The position numbers and the translations under genes were made by a program. Shown piece after piece: positions 1 through 11,408 of a stretch of DNA of 64,000 nucleotides (its first letter is position 1; every line of letters starts with the position of its first letter). The DNA comes from Rhodococcus spongiicola (lineage in GTDB: Bacteria; Actinomycetota; Actinomycetes; Mycobacteriales; Mycobacteriaceae), in the NCBI RefSeq assembly GCF_004011835.1, contig NZ_RKLN01000004.1, positions 124,001 through 188,000 of the forward strand. The letters run 5' to 3'. A model generated the notes under the pieces. The model saw only the letters and a list, made by a program, of their open reading frames with translations, did no database searches and was not told where the DNA came from.

Positions 1-12
1 AGAGGAGTAGAC

Positions 13-144
13 ATGGGTTCAACCCCTGAAGAACTCAAAATGATCGATGACGCCAGTGAGTTGCTCGGCAACGTCGGCAGTGCAATTTCGGGAATCGGCA
101 CGGCTCTCGGCTTGATCAGCCTGGTGGCCACAATCCTGCCCTGA
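13..144 (+). CDS. small amphipathic peptide, 43 aa, function unknown
   Basis: An ATG follows a good ribosome binding site (AGAGGAG, 5 bases upstream) and opens a 43-codon frame ending in TGA. The first half is acidic (STPEELKMIDDASELL) and the second half is a hydrophobic Gly/Ala/Ile/Leu stretch (GSAISGIGTALGLISLVA) with small residues at helical spacing. There is no signal peptide and no cysteine. A perfect hairpin terminator lies 46 bases after the stop, so this looks like a complete one-gene unit. The size and design resemble the short channel-forming peptides of the corynebacterial outer membrane (PorA/PorH type), but that is only a resemblance in style. I do not recognise the family. The window starts 12 bases upstream, so the promoter is not visible. 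Confidence 0.6.
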   Translation: MGSTPEELKMIDDASELLGNVGSAISGIGTALGLISLVATILP

Positions 145-190
145 TCTGAGAGATCGCCTGCGCGCTCGCGCGGACTCCGAAATTCTGGAA

Positions 191-226
191 CAGTGCCCCA
201 CCGTCTCACGAGACGGTGGGGCACTG
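191..226. terminator. strong hairpin terminator
   Basis: A perfect 16-bp inverted repeat (CAGTGCCCCACCGTCT and its complement) with a CACG loop. There is no T-run, as is common in actinomycetes. It separates the plus-strand 43-aa peptide gene from the minus-strand tRNA-Ala and could end transcription from both sides. Confidence 0.8.
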
Positions 227-322
227 CCGCTCAGAGCCGACCCCCTGGGCGCGAGGCACACGTACGAGAAAGAGCCACCTACTCGCTATCGAGTAAGTGG
301 CTCAGTTCGGCGGATTAACTTG

Positions 323-395
323 TGGAGCCTAGGAGATTCGAACTCCTGACATCTGCCTTGCAAAGGCAGCGCTCTACCAACTGAGCTAAGGCCCC
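323..395 (-). tRNA. alaT: tRNA-Ala (TGC anticodon)
   Basis: The minus strand gives a 73-base cloverleaf starting GGGGCCTTAGCTCAG and ending in GGAGTTCGAATCTCC plus the acceptor arm with discriminator A. The anticodon loop CTTTGCAAG carries TGC. CCA is not encoded. In mycobacteria the gyrA downstream region likewise carries ileT and alaT in this order. Confidence 0.96.
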
Positions 396-419
396 GTCTG
401 CGCCGTTCCGGTGACCGGA

Positions 420-530
420 TCAGCGACTTGTGACCTCGTGCCAGACATCTGGACCGCGTCGCTTGTCGAGCAACTTGGCTAGTCCGAGTGCAACCAGCAG
501 TCCGGCTCCTGCTATCAGGACGACCTTCAT
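420..530 (-). CDS. DLW-39-like small membrane protein, 36 aa
   Basis: This short frame lies between the two tRNA genes on the same strand. It begins ATG after AAGGGG and encodes an N-terminal membrane helix (VVLIAGAGLLVALGLAKLL), a basic patch (DKRR) and the tail PDVWHEVTSR. Actinobacterial DLW-39 family proteins have the same plan: about 39 residues, one N-terminal helix, and a short C-terminal segment with a DLW motif followed by E-x-T. Here the motif reads DVW. The family's role is unknown. Its place between tRNA-Ile and tRNA-Ala, downstream of gyrA, suggests co-transcription with the tRNAs. The start is supported by the binding site and by the absence of any upstream in-frame alternative before the tRNA. 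Confidence 0.7.
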   Translation of the reverse strand: MKVVLIAGAGLLVALGLAKLLDKRRGPDVWHEVTSR

Positions 531-557
531 GGTGGTACCCCTTCGTCGGCACGTGGG

Positions 558-631
558 TGGGCCTAGGAGGACTTGAACCTCCGACCTCTTCGTTATCAGC
601 GAAGCGCTCTAACCGCCTGAGCTATAGGCCC
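558..631 (-). tRNA. ileT: tRNA-Ile (GAT anticodon)
   Basis: The minus strand gives a 74-base tRNA beginning GGGCCTATAGCTCAG, with anticodon stem-loop CTTCGCTGATAACGAAG (GAT) and T-arm GGAGGTTCAAGTCCTCC, ending in the acceptor arm with discriminator A. CCA is not encoded. It is upstream of the DLW-39-like gene and tRNA-Ala on the same strand. Confidence 0.96.
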
Positions 632-644
632 TCGAACCAGCGAG

Positions 645-698
645 AACAGTACCCCACCGGAGCGCTGGACACCAAAACGAGTCCGGCGGGGCACTGTT
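645..698 (-). terminator. terminator after the DUF3566 gene
   Basis: A 17-bp stem with two G-U pairs (AACAGTACCCCACCGGA against its near complement) begins 8 bases after the stop of the DUF3566 gene and ends before tRNA-Ile. It should separate the gyrA/DUF3566 transcript from the tRNA unit. Confidence 0.65.
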
Positions 699-706
699 TC
701 GGCTGA

Positions 707-1942
707 TCAGTCCGGGTCCGCCAACGTGACCTGCACACCGCCGACCAGGTCGGAGCACAGGTTGTAGATGAACGAACCAATTGTCGCGAGTGCCGTCAAA
801 AGCACCATATTCATGAGCCCGATCAAGGCCGAATAACCGAACACCTGCCCGGACGTCACGAGTCCGCCACTGCTCGCGTCGGTGACGATCGAGTTGAAGG
901 CACTGTTGAGTCGGTCCCAGACACCCATGCCGTCAAGCACGACGTAGAGAAGACCGACCGCGACCATCCACACGAAGAACATCGCGACCGAGATCACAAG
1001 CGACACCTTGAGTGTCGACCACGGGTCGATGCGGCGCAGCTGAACGGTGGCTCGCAGCTTCTTCCCCTCTGCGGGCGCAGAGACAGTGCGAGGGGCCGCG
1101 GTCGGCTTGTGAACATCGACCTGCGCCGTGGATCCGGTAGGTCCGGCGGGTGTAGTGGATCGACTGGGCGCCGGATGACTGACCGACGACAAGTCCGGCA
1201 TGTCCTTCGCCAGGTCGGTGCGTGCGATGTTGCGGGTTGGCCCATCGATGACGGCCGCCTTCGCCCGGGCGGCCGCCTTGGCGTCCGCTTTTGCCGCACC
1301 CCTGTCCCCCGCCTCGGCGCCACCGCCGGGTGCCGGTGCGGGCTGCTTGGGCGCGGCCGCGCCGGCGACGATGGGCGTGTCAGGGCCGCCGACCTGGGCG
1401 GGCGGCGGCTTCGCCGGCATCGACGGAGGCTTCGGCGCCGCCGTGCCGGTCACGATCGGCCGGGTCTCGGCGGGCGGCTTCGCCGCACCGTTCGCACCAG
1501 GCCGGGAAGGACCGGCTGGGGCCGGGCGGTCGGGCCGATCTCCGTCGGTCTGCTTCGCCACCGGCTGTTGTCCTGGCTGCTCCGACGTCTCGGCTGGCGG
1601 CTGCTGCGGTTCCGGCCCCTCCCCGAGATCGGCCGGGCCGGCGACGGGCTTCCCGCCGCTATCCTTGCCGGAATCCCGCGATGCCCGAGGCTCGACCGGA
1701 TCCTGCGACTGCGGGTCCGGCATGTCGCCTGGATCCTGCTCAACGGGATCCTGCGATGCCCGAGGCTCGACGGGATCCTGCGACTGCGGGTCCGGCTTGC
1801 CACCGCGATCCTGCTCAACGGGATCCTGCGATGCCCGAGGCTCGACGGGATCCTGCGATCCCCGGGGCTCGACGGACTCCTCCAACTGCTGGTCCGGCAT
1901 GTCACCCCTGTCTTGCTCACCGGACCTTTGGGGCGTGCTCAA
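707..1942 (-). CDS. DUF3566 membrane protein with Pro/Gln/Asp-rich repeat N-terminus (Rv0007-type)
   Basis: A 411-residue protein read from a TTG start directly abutting the gyrA stop codon, so translation may be coupled; an internal ATG at codon 15 is an alternative. Residues 1 to about 300 are low complexity, rich in Pro, Gln, Asp, Ala and Gly, and contain a 25-residue tandem repeat. The last 110 residues form the DUF3566 domain: RRIDPWSTLKVSL leading into two membrane helices (about 315-340 and 370-395) with a short cytoplasmic tail. In Mycobacterium the gene after gyrA (Rv0007, about 300 aa) has the same domain and a shorter disordered front. The family's function is not established; a membrane role near replication or cell-envelope growth is only suggested by the constant gyrA linkage. 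Confidence 0.85.
   Translation of the reverse strand: MSTPQRSGEQDRGDMPDQQLEESVEPRGSQDPVEPRASQDPVEQDRGGKPDPQSQDPVEPRASQDPVEQDPGDMPDPQSQDPVEPRASRDSGKDSGGKPVAGPADLGEGPEPQQPPAETSEQPGQQPVAKQTDGDRPDRPAPAGPSRPGANGAAKPPAETRPIVTGTAAPKPPSMPAKPPPAQVGGPDTPIVAGAAAPKQPAPAPGGGAEAGDRGAAKADAKAAARAKAAVIDGPTRNIARTDLAKDMPDLSSVSHPAPSRSTTPAGPTGSTAQVDVHKPTAAPRTVSAPAEGKKLRATVQLRRIDPWSTLKVSLVISVAMFFVWMVAVGLLYVVLDGMGVWDRLNSAFNSIVTDASSGGLVTSGQVFGYSALIGLMNMVLLTALATIGSFIYNLCSDLVGGVQVTLADPD
1679..1858. repeat. 75-bp in-frame tandem repeat in the DUF3566 gene
   Basis: Two full units and a partial third of 75 bp, encoding 25-residue units built around SQDPVEPRAS, QDPVEQD and PDPQ (protein residues 29-88). The unit length is a multiple of three, so copy-number change keeps the frame. 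Confidence 0.85.
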
Positions 1943-4453
1943 CTACGACTCCTTCGCTCCATCGGAAGCTGTAGCACCTTCTTCTGGTTCGTCTGCATTT
2001 CGTGCGATCGCGAGCAGGGTGTCACCCTCCCCGAGATTCATCAACCGCACGCCCTTCGTCTGCCGGCCAGCCTTACGCACCTGCTTTGCTGCGGTGCGAA
2101 TGACGCCGCCACCCGAGGTGATCGCGTACAGCTCGTCGTCATCGTCGACGATGACCGCACCAACCAGGGTGCCACGTCTCGCGTCGTACTGGATGGTCAG
2201 AACACCCTTTCCACCGCGACCCTGTGCGACGTAGTCCTCGATGGGGGTGCGTTTGGCGTATCCGCCCGACGTCGCCACCAGTAGGTACGTACCGTCGCGT
2301 ACGACGTTGAGTGACAGCAGTTCATCGTCCTGATTGAACCGCATGCCCTGCACACCGGACGTTGCGCGGCCCATCGGGCGCAGCGCGTCGTCAGTCGCGG
2401 AGAAGCGGATCGACTGGCCCTTGGCCGAGACGAGCAGCAGATCGTCGTCGGCCGAAGAGAGCACGGCGCCCACCAGCTCGTCTTCGCCGCGCAAATTGAC
2501 CGCGACGATTCCGCCACTGCGGTTCGAGTCGAAGTCGGTCAGCTTCGACTTCTTGACCAGACCGTTGCGGGTCGCGAGCACCAGGTACGGCGCATCCTCG
2601 TAGGACTTGAGCTGGATGATCTGCGCGATCCGTTCGTCCGATTGGAACGCCAACAGGTTCGCGACGTGCTGGCCGCGCGCGGTGCGGTTGGCCTCGGGCA
2701 GCTCGTACGCCTTGAGGCGGTACACGCGGCCCTTGGTGGTGAAGAACAGGATCCAGTCGTGCGTAGAGCTGACGAAGAAGTGCTTGACCAGATCGTCCTG
2801 CTTGAGGCCGGCACCCTGCACGCCCTTACCGCCGCGCTTCTGTGAGCGGTACAGATCGGTCTTGGTGCGCTTGGCGTACCCGGTCTCGGTGATCGTGACG
2901 ACCACGTCCTCGCGGGCGATGAGGTCCTCGTCGGTGACGTCGCCGTCGGCGGCGATGATCCGGGTGCGCCTGTCGTCGCCGTACTTGTCGACGATCGCCG
3001 TGAGCTCGTCGCGGACGATCGCGCGCTGCCGCTCGGGCTTGTCGAGGATGTCCTTCAGGTCGGCGATCTCGCGTTCGATCTCGGCCAGTTCGTCGATGAT
3101 CTTCTGACGTTCGAGGGCGGCCAGTTTGCGCAGCTGCATCGCAAGGATCTGGTCGGCCTGGACTTCGTCGACGTCGAGTAGCTCGATCAGGCCGGTCCGG
3201 GCGTCCTCGACGGTCTGCGACGCTCGGATCAGGGAGATGACCTGGTCGAGGGCGTCGAGCGCCTTGACCAGACCACGCAGGATGTGGGCCCGGTCTTCCG
3301 CCTTGCGCAGCAGGAATCGGGTACGCCGGACGATGACCTCGAGCTGGTGCGACACGTACAGGCGGATCATCTGGTCGAGCCGCAGGGTGCGCGGCACGCC
3401 GTCGACGATGGACAGCATGTTCGCACCGAAGCTCGTCTGCAGCTGCGAGTGCTTGTAGAGGTTGTTGACCACCACCTTCGCGACGGCGTCACGCTTGACG
3501 ACGACGACGATGCGCATGCCCACGCGGTCAGACGACTGGTCCTCGATCTTGGAGATGCCGGCGATCTTGCCGTCGCGCACCTGCTCCGCGATCGACGTGA
3601 TCAGGTTGTCGGGGTTGACCTGGTATGGCAACTCGGTGATGACGATCTGGGTGGCGCCGCGATCGGATTCCTCCACCTCCACGACGCCGCGCATGCGGAT
3701 CGAACCACGGCCGGTGCGGTAGGCGTCCTGGATGCCCTGTCCGCCGACGATGAGGCCGGAGGTCGGGAAGTCGGGCCCCTTGACCCGCTCGATGACAGCC
3801 TCGAGGGTGGCTTCCTCGTCGGCCTCGTGGTTGTCGAGAGCCCAGTAGATGGCCTCGGCGATCTCGTTGAGGTTGTGCGGCGGGATGTTGGTGGCCATAC
3901 CGACGGCGATACCGCCGGACCCGTTGATCAGCAGGTTCGGCACGCGGGACGGCAGGACCGTCGGCTCCTGCGTCTTGCCGTCGTAGTTGGCGACGAAATC
4001 GACTGTTTCGTGATCGATTTCGCGGGTCATCTCCATCGCGAGCGGCGTGAGTCGGCACTCGGTGTACCGCATCGCGGCCGCGCCGTCGTTGCCTCGGGAA
4101 CCGAAGTTGCCCTGCCCGTCGACCAGCGGGTAGCGCAGCGACCACGGCTGCGCCATGCGCACGAGAGTGTCGTAGATCGAGGAGTCGCCGTGCGGATGGT
4201 AGTTACCCATGGTGTCCGCGACCGGACGAGCGGACTTCACGTATCCGCGGTCCGGGCGGTAGCCGTTGTCATACATGGCGTACAACACGCGGCGGTGGAC
4301 AGGTTTGAGGCCGTCACGCACGTCGGGCAGCGCGCGACCCACGATCACGCTCATCGCGTAATCGATATAGCTGGACTGCATCTCGTGCTGGATGTCGACC
4401 GGTTCGATGCGGTCGTGCGACGGCTCGTCGGGGGGCAACGTCGTGTCGGTCAT
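1943..4453 (-). CDS. gyrA: DNA gyrase subunit A
   Basis: An 836-residue GyrA. With GyrB it forms the A2B2 type II topoisomerase that introduces negative supercoils. The N-terminal cleavage domain shows the quinolone-resistance region [17 protein letters not shown] with Ser at 91 and 92 and Asp at 95, and the catalytic Tyr130 in [11 protein letters not shown]. The C-terminal wrapping domain (from about residue 510) has the GyrA box as QKRGGKG near residue 540 and ends in a short acidic tail. Mycobacterium tuberculosis has Ala at the first of the two Ser positions; the Ser seen here is the residue linked to normal quinolone sensitivity in most bacteria. The gene lies 81 bases after gyrB on the same strand and is followed without a gap by the DUF3566 gene. 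Confidence 0.98.
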   Translation of the reverse strand: MTDTTLPPDEPSHDRIEPVDIQHEMQSSYIDYAMSVIVGRALPDVRDGLKPVHRRVLYAMYDNGYRPDRGYVKSARPVADTMGNYHPHGDSSIYDTLVRMAQPWSLRYPLVDGQGNFGSRGNDGAAAMRYTECRLTPLAMEMTREIDHETVDFVANYDGKTQEPTVLPSRVPNLLINGSGGIAVGMATNIPPHNLNEIAEAIYWALDNHEADEEATLEAVIERVKGPDFPTSGLIVGGQGIQDAYRTGRGSIRMRGVVEVEESDRGATQIVITELPYQVNPDNLITSIAEQVRDGKIAGISKIEDQSSDRVGMRIVVVVKRDAVAKVVVNNLYKHSQLQTSFGANMLSIVDGVPRTLRLDQMIRLYVSHQLEVIVRRTRFLLRKAEDRAHILRGLVKALDALDQVISLIRASQTVEDARTGLIELLDVDEVQADQILAMQLRKLAALERQKIIDELAEIEREIADLKDILDKPERQRAIVRDELTAIVDKYGDDRRTRIIAADGDVTDEDLIAREDVVVTITETGYAKRTKTDLYRSQKRGGKGVQGAGLKQDDLVKHFFVSSTHDWILFFTTKGRVYRLKAYELPEANRTARGQHVANLLAFQSDERIAQIIQLKSYEDAPYLVLATRNGLVKKSKLTDFDSNRSGGIVAVNLRGEDELVGAVLSSADDDLLLVSAKGQSIRFSATDDALRPMGRATSGVQGMRFNQDDELLSLNVVRDGTYLLVATSGGYAKRTPIEDYVAQGRGGKGVLTIQYDARRGTLVGAVIVDDDDELYAITSGGGVIRTAAKQVRKAGRQTKGVRLMNLGEGDTLLAIARNADEPEEGATASDGAKES

Positions 4454-4534
4454 GAGCTCACTTTCTGATCAAAGACTTCGCGAGCGGGGAGGGCCCGTAA
4501 GAGCGGTCCGCGGAGGTGTACGGGCCCGCCCGCC

Positions 4535-6895
<2,361 letters not shown>

Positions 6896-7462
6896 TCAGC
6901 CGTAGGTGTCACGCGGGCCACGGCCCGGGATGTGCCGTTCGCCCTTTCGCCAGCTCGGCGCAGTAGGGCCTGTGATCCGCAGCGACTTGACGACGCCCTG
7001 CCCGACCGCCGCAGCAATCTTCTCGAGGATTTCCGACTGCATCATGCGCAGCTGCGTCGCCCATGCCGTCGATTCCGCCGACACGCTCAGCACCCCTTCC
7101 CGCAGGCCCGTCGGCTCGGCGTGGGATGCAATATCCGGCCCCACGACATCCGCCCAGCGCCCGATCACGGTGCCCTCCGACACCCGCGCCGACCAGCCGC
7201 GCTGCTTGGCGACGGCGCCGGCGACCACACCGAACGGCTGTGGGTCGCGGTCGTCTGGACCCGCGCCGGACCACGACCGCCGACGTGACCGCAAGGCACG
7301 AATACCGCCGGTCCGGGGCGACGCCCTCCCCTGCCCCACCGACTTGCCGCTGGCCTTCGCGGCCGCCCGCGCCTCCTCCAGCGCACGCCGGGCCAGGTCT
7401 ATGCCCTTCAGCTCAGGGCCCTTCGAGTCGGGGCCCTCCGTCTCGGGCTGCTCTTCGGTCAT
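6896..7462 (-). CDS. dciA: DciA-type replicative helicase operator (DUF721)
   Basis: A 188-residue DUF721 protein. DciA is the ancestral loader or operator of the replicative helicase DnaB and is the Rv0004 counterpart between recF and gyrB in mycobacteria. The start ATG follows GGGAGG by 6 bases. The N-terminal part ([20 protein letters not shown]) is the helical arm typical of actinobacterial members, followed by basic linker sequence, and the DUF721 core spans about residues 85-165 ([36 protein letters not shown]). The gene overlaps the end of recF by 50 bases, implying translational coupling in a dnaN-gnd-recF-dciA unit. Confidence 0.9.
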   Translation of the reverse strand: MTEEQPETEGPDSKGPELKGIDLARRALEEARAAAKASGKSVGQGRASPRTGGIRALRSRRRSWSGAGPDDRDPQPFGVVAGAVAKQRGWSARVSEGTVIGRWADVVGPDIASHAEPTGLREGVLSVSAESTAWATQLRMMQSEILEKIAAAVGQGVVKSLRITGPTAPSWRKGERHIPGRGPRDTYG

Positions 7463-8684
7463 CGGTCACCTCCCACTGTGATGGGCCATCCATACGGGTG
7501 ATCAGTGATATCCGTCCTCGCTCGGTGTCGTGGGCCGCAACGCCGAACCGGGTGGCGGACAGCTCGTCGGGCACGTCCTCGGGCACCGCTGCCGTGATGA
7601 GGACCTGCTCGGCCCCGGCGGCGATCTCCGCGAGCGCGCTCCGGCGCTTACCGTCCAGCTCCGCGAAAACGTCGTCGAGCATCAGGACCGGATCGCCACC
7701 GTCCGCGCGCAGCAGGAAGAATGCACCCAACCGCATCGATAACGTGAATGACCACGATTCCCCATGACTTGCAAAACCTTTCGCGGGCTGATCACCAAGG
7801 TACAGTTCCAGGTCATCGCGGTGCGGGCCGACCAGGCACACCCCACGCTCGATCTCCCTCGACCGCATCACCGACAGTTCGTGGAGGAAACTCGCCTCCA
7901 ATAGTGCGACGTCGTCGCGCTCGGGTTTCCGTGCCGGATCGAGAAGCTCGAGCGGAAGCGAGTCCCCCAGGCTGCTGCGGTAGCGCACCGACGCCGGACG
8001 TGACTCGGGAGCCAGCGACCGGTAAGCCGTCACCAGGTGCGGGGCCAGGTCATGCACCAGGCGTAGACGTGCCTCGAGCAATTGGGCACCATGCGCGGCC
8101 AGATGACCATCCCAGACGTCGAGGGTCGCAAGGGCGCTCGCCCCCTCGGACGACCGAGATCCCCGGCGGAGCGCACCGCTCGCGGTCTTGAGCAGTGCCG
8201 ACCGTTGCCGCAGCACCTTGTCGTAGTCGATCCGGACCGCGGCCATGCGAGGTATCCGGGAAGTCAGCAGTTCGTCGAGGAAGCGCCGGCGGTCCCCCGG
8301 GTCGCCGCGCACGAGCGACAGATCCTCCGGCGCGAACAACACCGTCTGCAGGATGCCCATGATCTCCCGCGGGCGACCCGTGGGCGACTGATTGATCCTG
8401 GCACGGTTGGCCCTACCGTCGTTGATCTCGACGTCGACGCCCAGTTCTCGGCCCTGATTGACCACGAGCGCTCCCACGTACGCCTGGGCCGCTCCCACAC
8501 GGATCAGCGGTGCGTCGCTCGCCACCCGGTGCGACGACAGCGCCGACAGGTAGCCCAGCGCCTCGAGCAGATTGGTCTTGCCGTGCCCGTTGCGTCCGAC
8601 GAACACAGTGCAACCGGGCGCGAGGTCGACTGTGACGGCGTCCCACGACCGGAAGTCGCGCAGAGAGAACTTGCGAACGAACAC
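7413..8684 (-). CDS. recF: DNA replication and repair ATPase RecF
   Basis: A 423-residue SMC-like ATPase for gap repair and RecA loading. The GTG start ([14 protein letters not shown]) overlaps the gnd stop by one base (TAGTG). The Walker A motif is [10 protein letters not shown] near residue 30, the signature-like segment is around [13 protein letters not shown], and the Walker B is [14 protein letters not shown] near residue 345, followed by the D-loop. The C-terminal tail is about 35 residues longer than in the 385-residue mycobacterial protein and runs through the dciA start. The downstream overlap and the tight upstream junction place it in the dnaN operon. Confidence 0.96.
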   Translation of the reverse strand: MFVRKFSLRDFRSWDAVTVDLAPGCTVFVGRNGHGKTNLLEALGYLSALSSHRVASDAPLIRVGAAQAYVGALVVNQGRELGVDVEINDGRANRARINQSPTGRPREIMGILQTVLFAPEDLSLVRGDPGDRRRFLDELLTSRIPRMAAVRIDYDKVLRQRSALLKTASGALRRGSRSSEGASALATLDVWDGHLAAHGAQLLEARLRLVHDLAPHLVTAYRSLAPESRPASVRYRSSLGDSLPLELLDPARKPERDDVALLEASFLHELSVMRSREIERGVCLVGPHRDDLELYLGDQPAKGFASHGESWSFTLSMRLGAFFLLRADGGDPVLMLDDVFAELDGKRRSALAEIAAGAEQVLITAAVPEDVPDELSATRFGVAAHDTERGRISLITRMDGPSQWEVTDDRRAARDGGPRLEGP

Positions 8685-9607
8685 TAGGTTTCGGTCACCG
8701 TTCCCGACTGTGTTGTGTTTGGCTGTCGGGCCGGCCGGACGGAATGCCCGCCGAACTGATTGCGCAGCGCCGACACCGCCTTCATCGCCGGTGCGTCCGG
8801 CTGCCGGGACGCGAAGCGCGCGAACAGTGCCGCCGACATGACCGGCGCCGGGACTGCATGATCCAGAGCTTCCCGCACCGTCCACCGTCCCTCGCCGGAA
8901 TCCTCTGTGTACCCGGAAATCTCCTCGAACCCGGGATCCTCGGCGAGCGCCTTCACCAGCAGCTCGAGCAGCCAGGACCGCACGACAGTGCCGTGCGTCC
9001 ACGCCTGCAGCACGCCGTGGACATCGGTGACCAGGTCCTCGGCCTCGAGGAGCTCGTAACCCTCGGCGTAGGCCTGCATGAGCCCATACTCGACGCCGTT
9101 GTGGACCATCTTGGCGTAGTGACCGGCCCCGACCGGACCGGCGTGGACGAAACCTCCGGCACGTTCGCCCTCGGGACGCAGTGCGTCGAAGATCGGCATC
9201 GCCCGCTGGACGTCCGCGTCCGAGCCTCCGACCATCAGGCCGTATCCCTCGTCGAGCCCCCAGATTCCCCCGGAGACACCGCAGTCCAGGTAGCCGACGC
9301 CGGAGGCGGCGAGAAGGTCCGCGTGGCCGCGATCGTCGGTGTAGCGGGAGTTCCCGCCGTCTATCACCAGATCCCCGGTCTCGAGTACGGATGCCAGCTC
9401 GCTGATCGTGTCTCGAGTGATCTTCCCGGCCGGCACCATCACCCACACGAGCCGGGGTGTGGTCAGCGACGCCACCAACTCGGTGAGGGAGCCGACGTCC
9501 GTGACCTCGGGGCGAGGATCGTAGCCGACGACCTCGTGGCCCCGATCCCGCAGCCGCGCGCGCATGTTGAAGCCCATCTTGCCGAGTCCGACCAGTCCGA
9601 GCTGCAT
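8684..9607 (-). CDS. gnd: 6-phosphogluconate dehydrogenase, short decarboxylating type
   Basis: A 307-residue protein of the short, roughly 300-residue type rather than the 470-residue form. It oxidatively decarboxylates 6-phosphogluconate to ribulose 5-phosphate in the pentose phosphate pathway. The Rossmann fingerprint GLVGLGKMGFNM is at the N-terminus, the substrate loop is DGGNSRYTDD, and the catalytic Lys region reads GAGHYAKMVHNGVEYG. The ATG used follows GGAGGG by 9 bases; an upstream in-frame ATG has no comparable site. Insertion of gnd between dnaN and recF is known in fast-growing mycobacteria and Nocardia. Confidence 0.94.
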   Translation of the reverse strand: MQLGLVGLGKMGFNMRARLRDRGHEVVGYDPRPEVTDVGSLTELVASLTTPRLVWVMVPAGKITRDTISELASVLETGDLVIDGGNSRYTDDRGHADLLAASGVGYLDCGVSGGIWGLDEGYGLMVGGSDADVQRAMPIFDALRPEGERAGGFVHAGPVGAGHYAKMVHNGVEYGLMQAYAEGYELLEAEDLVTDVHGVLQAWTHGTVVRSWLLELLVKALAEDPGFEEISGYTEDSGEGRWTVREALDHAVPAPVMSAALFARFASRQPDAPAMKAVSALRNQFGGHSVRPARQPNTTQSGTVTET

Positions 9608-9679
9608 CGTGAGATGTCCCTCCACTAGTGGTGATTCGAGCTCGCTTCGCGGCCTCCTCCAACTACCGGTCGACGCCCG

Positions 9680-10864
9680 TCAGCCCGGCAGACGCACCGG
9701 CATCAGCAGGTAGGTGTACTCGCTGTCGGGGGCCGGGAAGGTACCGGACTCGCCTTGCACGGGCTCTTCCTCGGTGACCGGCCGCAGCACCGCGGGTCGG
9801 CTCGAGGTGGTGAAGCCAAAGGACACACGGTCCGAATGCAACGATGTCAAACCGTCGATGAGGTAGCCCGGGTTGAAGGCAATCGTCAGCGGCTCACCCT
9901 GGAAGTCGGCCTCGAGGGACTCCTCGGCGCGACCGGCGTCGTCCCCACCAGCGGAAAGCAGCAGGCCGTTGTCGTTGAACTCCAGTCGCACCTGGGCGCC
10001 ACGCTCGGCGACGAGAGCCACGCGCTTGATCGCCTCGACGAGCGGCGTGACCTCCACGGTCGCCATCGCGGTGTGCTCGGCCGGCAGCAACTGCCGGAAC
10101 TTCGGGAACTCGGCGTCGAGCAGCCGCGTCGTGGTGCGGCGGCCGTCGGCGACGATGCCGAGCATGCCCTCCGTACCGACCGATGAACCGGCGCCGAGTG
10201 CCAGTTCGACCGGTGAGAGCGTGCTTCCGCCGAGGGTTTTCGCGGATTCGGACAGTGTCTTGGCCGGAACGAGCACCGCGGCCGAGGTGTCACCCGCGGT
10301 CGGCATCCACTCGAGTCGGCGGACCGCGAGTCGGAATCGGTCGGTGGCGGCCAGCACGACATTGGTGCCCTCGATCTCGACGCGGATACCGGTGAGCATG
10401 GGCAGAGTGTCGTCCTTGCCGGCGGCAACGGCGACCTGGCCGACGGCCTCGGCGAACAGATCCACGGGCAGCGAGCCGGTCTGCTGCGGCATCGCGGGCA
10501 GCTGCGGGTAATCCTCGACTGGCATGGTCGGCAGCGAGAACTTGGCGCTACCGCAGGTGATGAGCACATGGGTGCCGTCGACGGTCACATCGACCGGCTT
10601 GTTGGGTAGCGCTCGAGTGATGTCGGCGAGCAGTTTTCCGGACACGAGCACCTGGCCGGTGCCGGCGACCTCAGCGGAGACGCGGACCTGCGCGGAGACC
10701 TCGTAGTCGAAGCCGGAGACGGTCAGCCCCTGATCGTCGGCACCGAGCAGTACACCGCCGAGCACTGGTACCGGCGGCCGAGACGGCAGGCTGCGCGCGA
10801 CCCATGCCACGGAGTCGGCGAAGTCCTCCCGAGCAACGCGAAACTTCATGCTTCCAAGCTCCAT
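9680..10864 (-). CDS. dnaN: DNA polymerase III beta sliding clamp
   Basis: A 394-residue beta clamp with three tandem clamp-fold domains. The N-terminus [19 protein letters not shown] and the segment [14 protein letters not shown] are typical; the C-terminus ends in [12 protein letters not shown], the family's conserved closing strand. Two starts are possible, five codons apart (MELGS or MKFRV); the longer one is given, with GAGAGGA 11 bases upstream. It lies next to oriC and heads the dnaN-gnd-recF-dciA unit, so it tethers polymerase and repair factors made from neighbouring genes. Confidence 0.97.
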   Translation of the reverse strand: MELGSMKFRVAREDFADSVAWVARSLPSRPPVPVLGGVLLGADDQGLTVSGFDYEVSAQVRVSAEVAGTGQVLVSGKLLADITRALPNKPVDVTVDGTHVLITCGSAKFSLPTMPVEDYPQLPAMPQQTGSLPVDLFAEAVGQVAVAAGKDDTLPMLTGIRVEIEGTNVVLAATDRFRLAVRRLEWMPTAGDTSAAVLVPAKTLSESAKTLGGSTLSPVELALGAGSSVGTEGMLGIVADGRRTTTRLLDAEFPKFRQLLPAEHTAMATVEVTPLVEAIKRVALVAERGAQVRLEFNDNGLLLSAGGDDAGRAEESLEADFQGEPLTIAFNPGYLIDGLTSLHSDRVSFGFTTSSRPAVLRPVTEEEPVQGESGTFPAPDSEYTYLLMPVRLPG

Positions 10865-11408
10865 CGCTCAGGTGTTCCTCTCGGTAGGCATGGACGGGTC
10901 GGCAACGGCTGCGCTAGCAGTCTGACACAACGACCAGGGGACACCGTATGCGTTCGGGCATCGTGTTGGAAAGCCAGTGTCGACTCCTCGAGAGACCTCG
11001 AGCGTGCATGAACAGGCGGCCTGCGCCGGATGTTCACAAGCCCTGTTCTTAAGGGATCTCTCTCGAGAAGATTTAAATCGTAGTAATAGGCACTGTGGAA
11101 TCTGTGGATCGAGGCGAGCAACCGCTGGTCGCGACCGCTCGAGGCATGGGGAGTTCTCGAGGACGTTCTCGAGGACAAATCCGGCGCGGGTGTGGACATC
11201 TCGAGATGGCTCAAAGTTGTCCTACCGTTCTCCACAGCGATCACAGCTTATACACACGCCTATCCACAGGTGTGAGTTCAATGGAATTCCTTTCTCGAGT
11301 GCCCGGGAAAAAGCGAAGCCGTACGGCGTTCTCGCGCAGATTTGGACGCCGGATGCAGTTCGGGCGCCTCGAGGATGTCTCGAGGCGCCCGAACGATCAG
11401 CTGAACTC
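10865..11408. other. oriC: chromosomal replication origin (oriC), dnaA-dnaN intergenic region
   Basis: A 544-base region between dnaA and dnaN, the usual actinobacterial oriC position. DnaA-box-like 9-mers are visible: TTCTCCACA at 11228, TTATACACA at 11248, CTATCCACA at 11260 and, reversed, TGTGGATCG at 11103, TGTGGAATC at 11094 and TGTGGACAT at 11191; TGTTCACAA lies at 11031. The AT-rich stretch 11048-11090 (with GATTTAAATC) is the best candidate for the unwinding element in an otherwise GC-rich region. Ten CTCGAG palindromes are scattered through 10987-11384. The dnaN promoter must also lie here. Confidence 0.9.
11358..11394 (-). terminator. dnaA terminator
   Basis: A perfect 16-bp inverted repeat (GTTCGGGCGCCTCGAG and its complement, 5-base loop) beginning 14 bases after the dnaA stop. 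Two of the CTCGAG sites form the inner part of its stem. Confidence 0.85.

Noticed and set aside
1109-2284. Long plus-strand frames opposite the DUF3566 gene and the gyrA end
   Set aside because: Arg/Gly/Ser-rich products typical of antisense GC-rich coding sequence; the minus-strand genes are certain.
8685-9662. RecF protein of about 749 residues
   Set aside because: The upstream part is a shifted frame through gnd; the conserved RecF N-terminus begins at the GTG overlapping the gnd stop.
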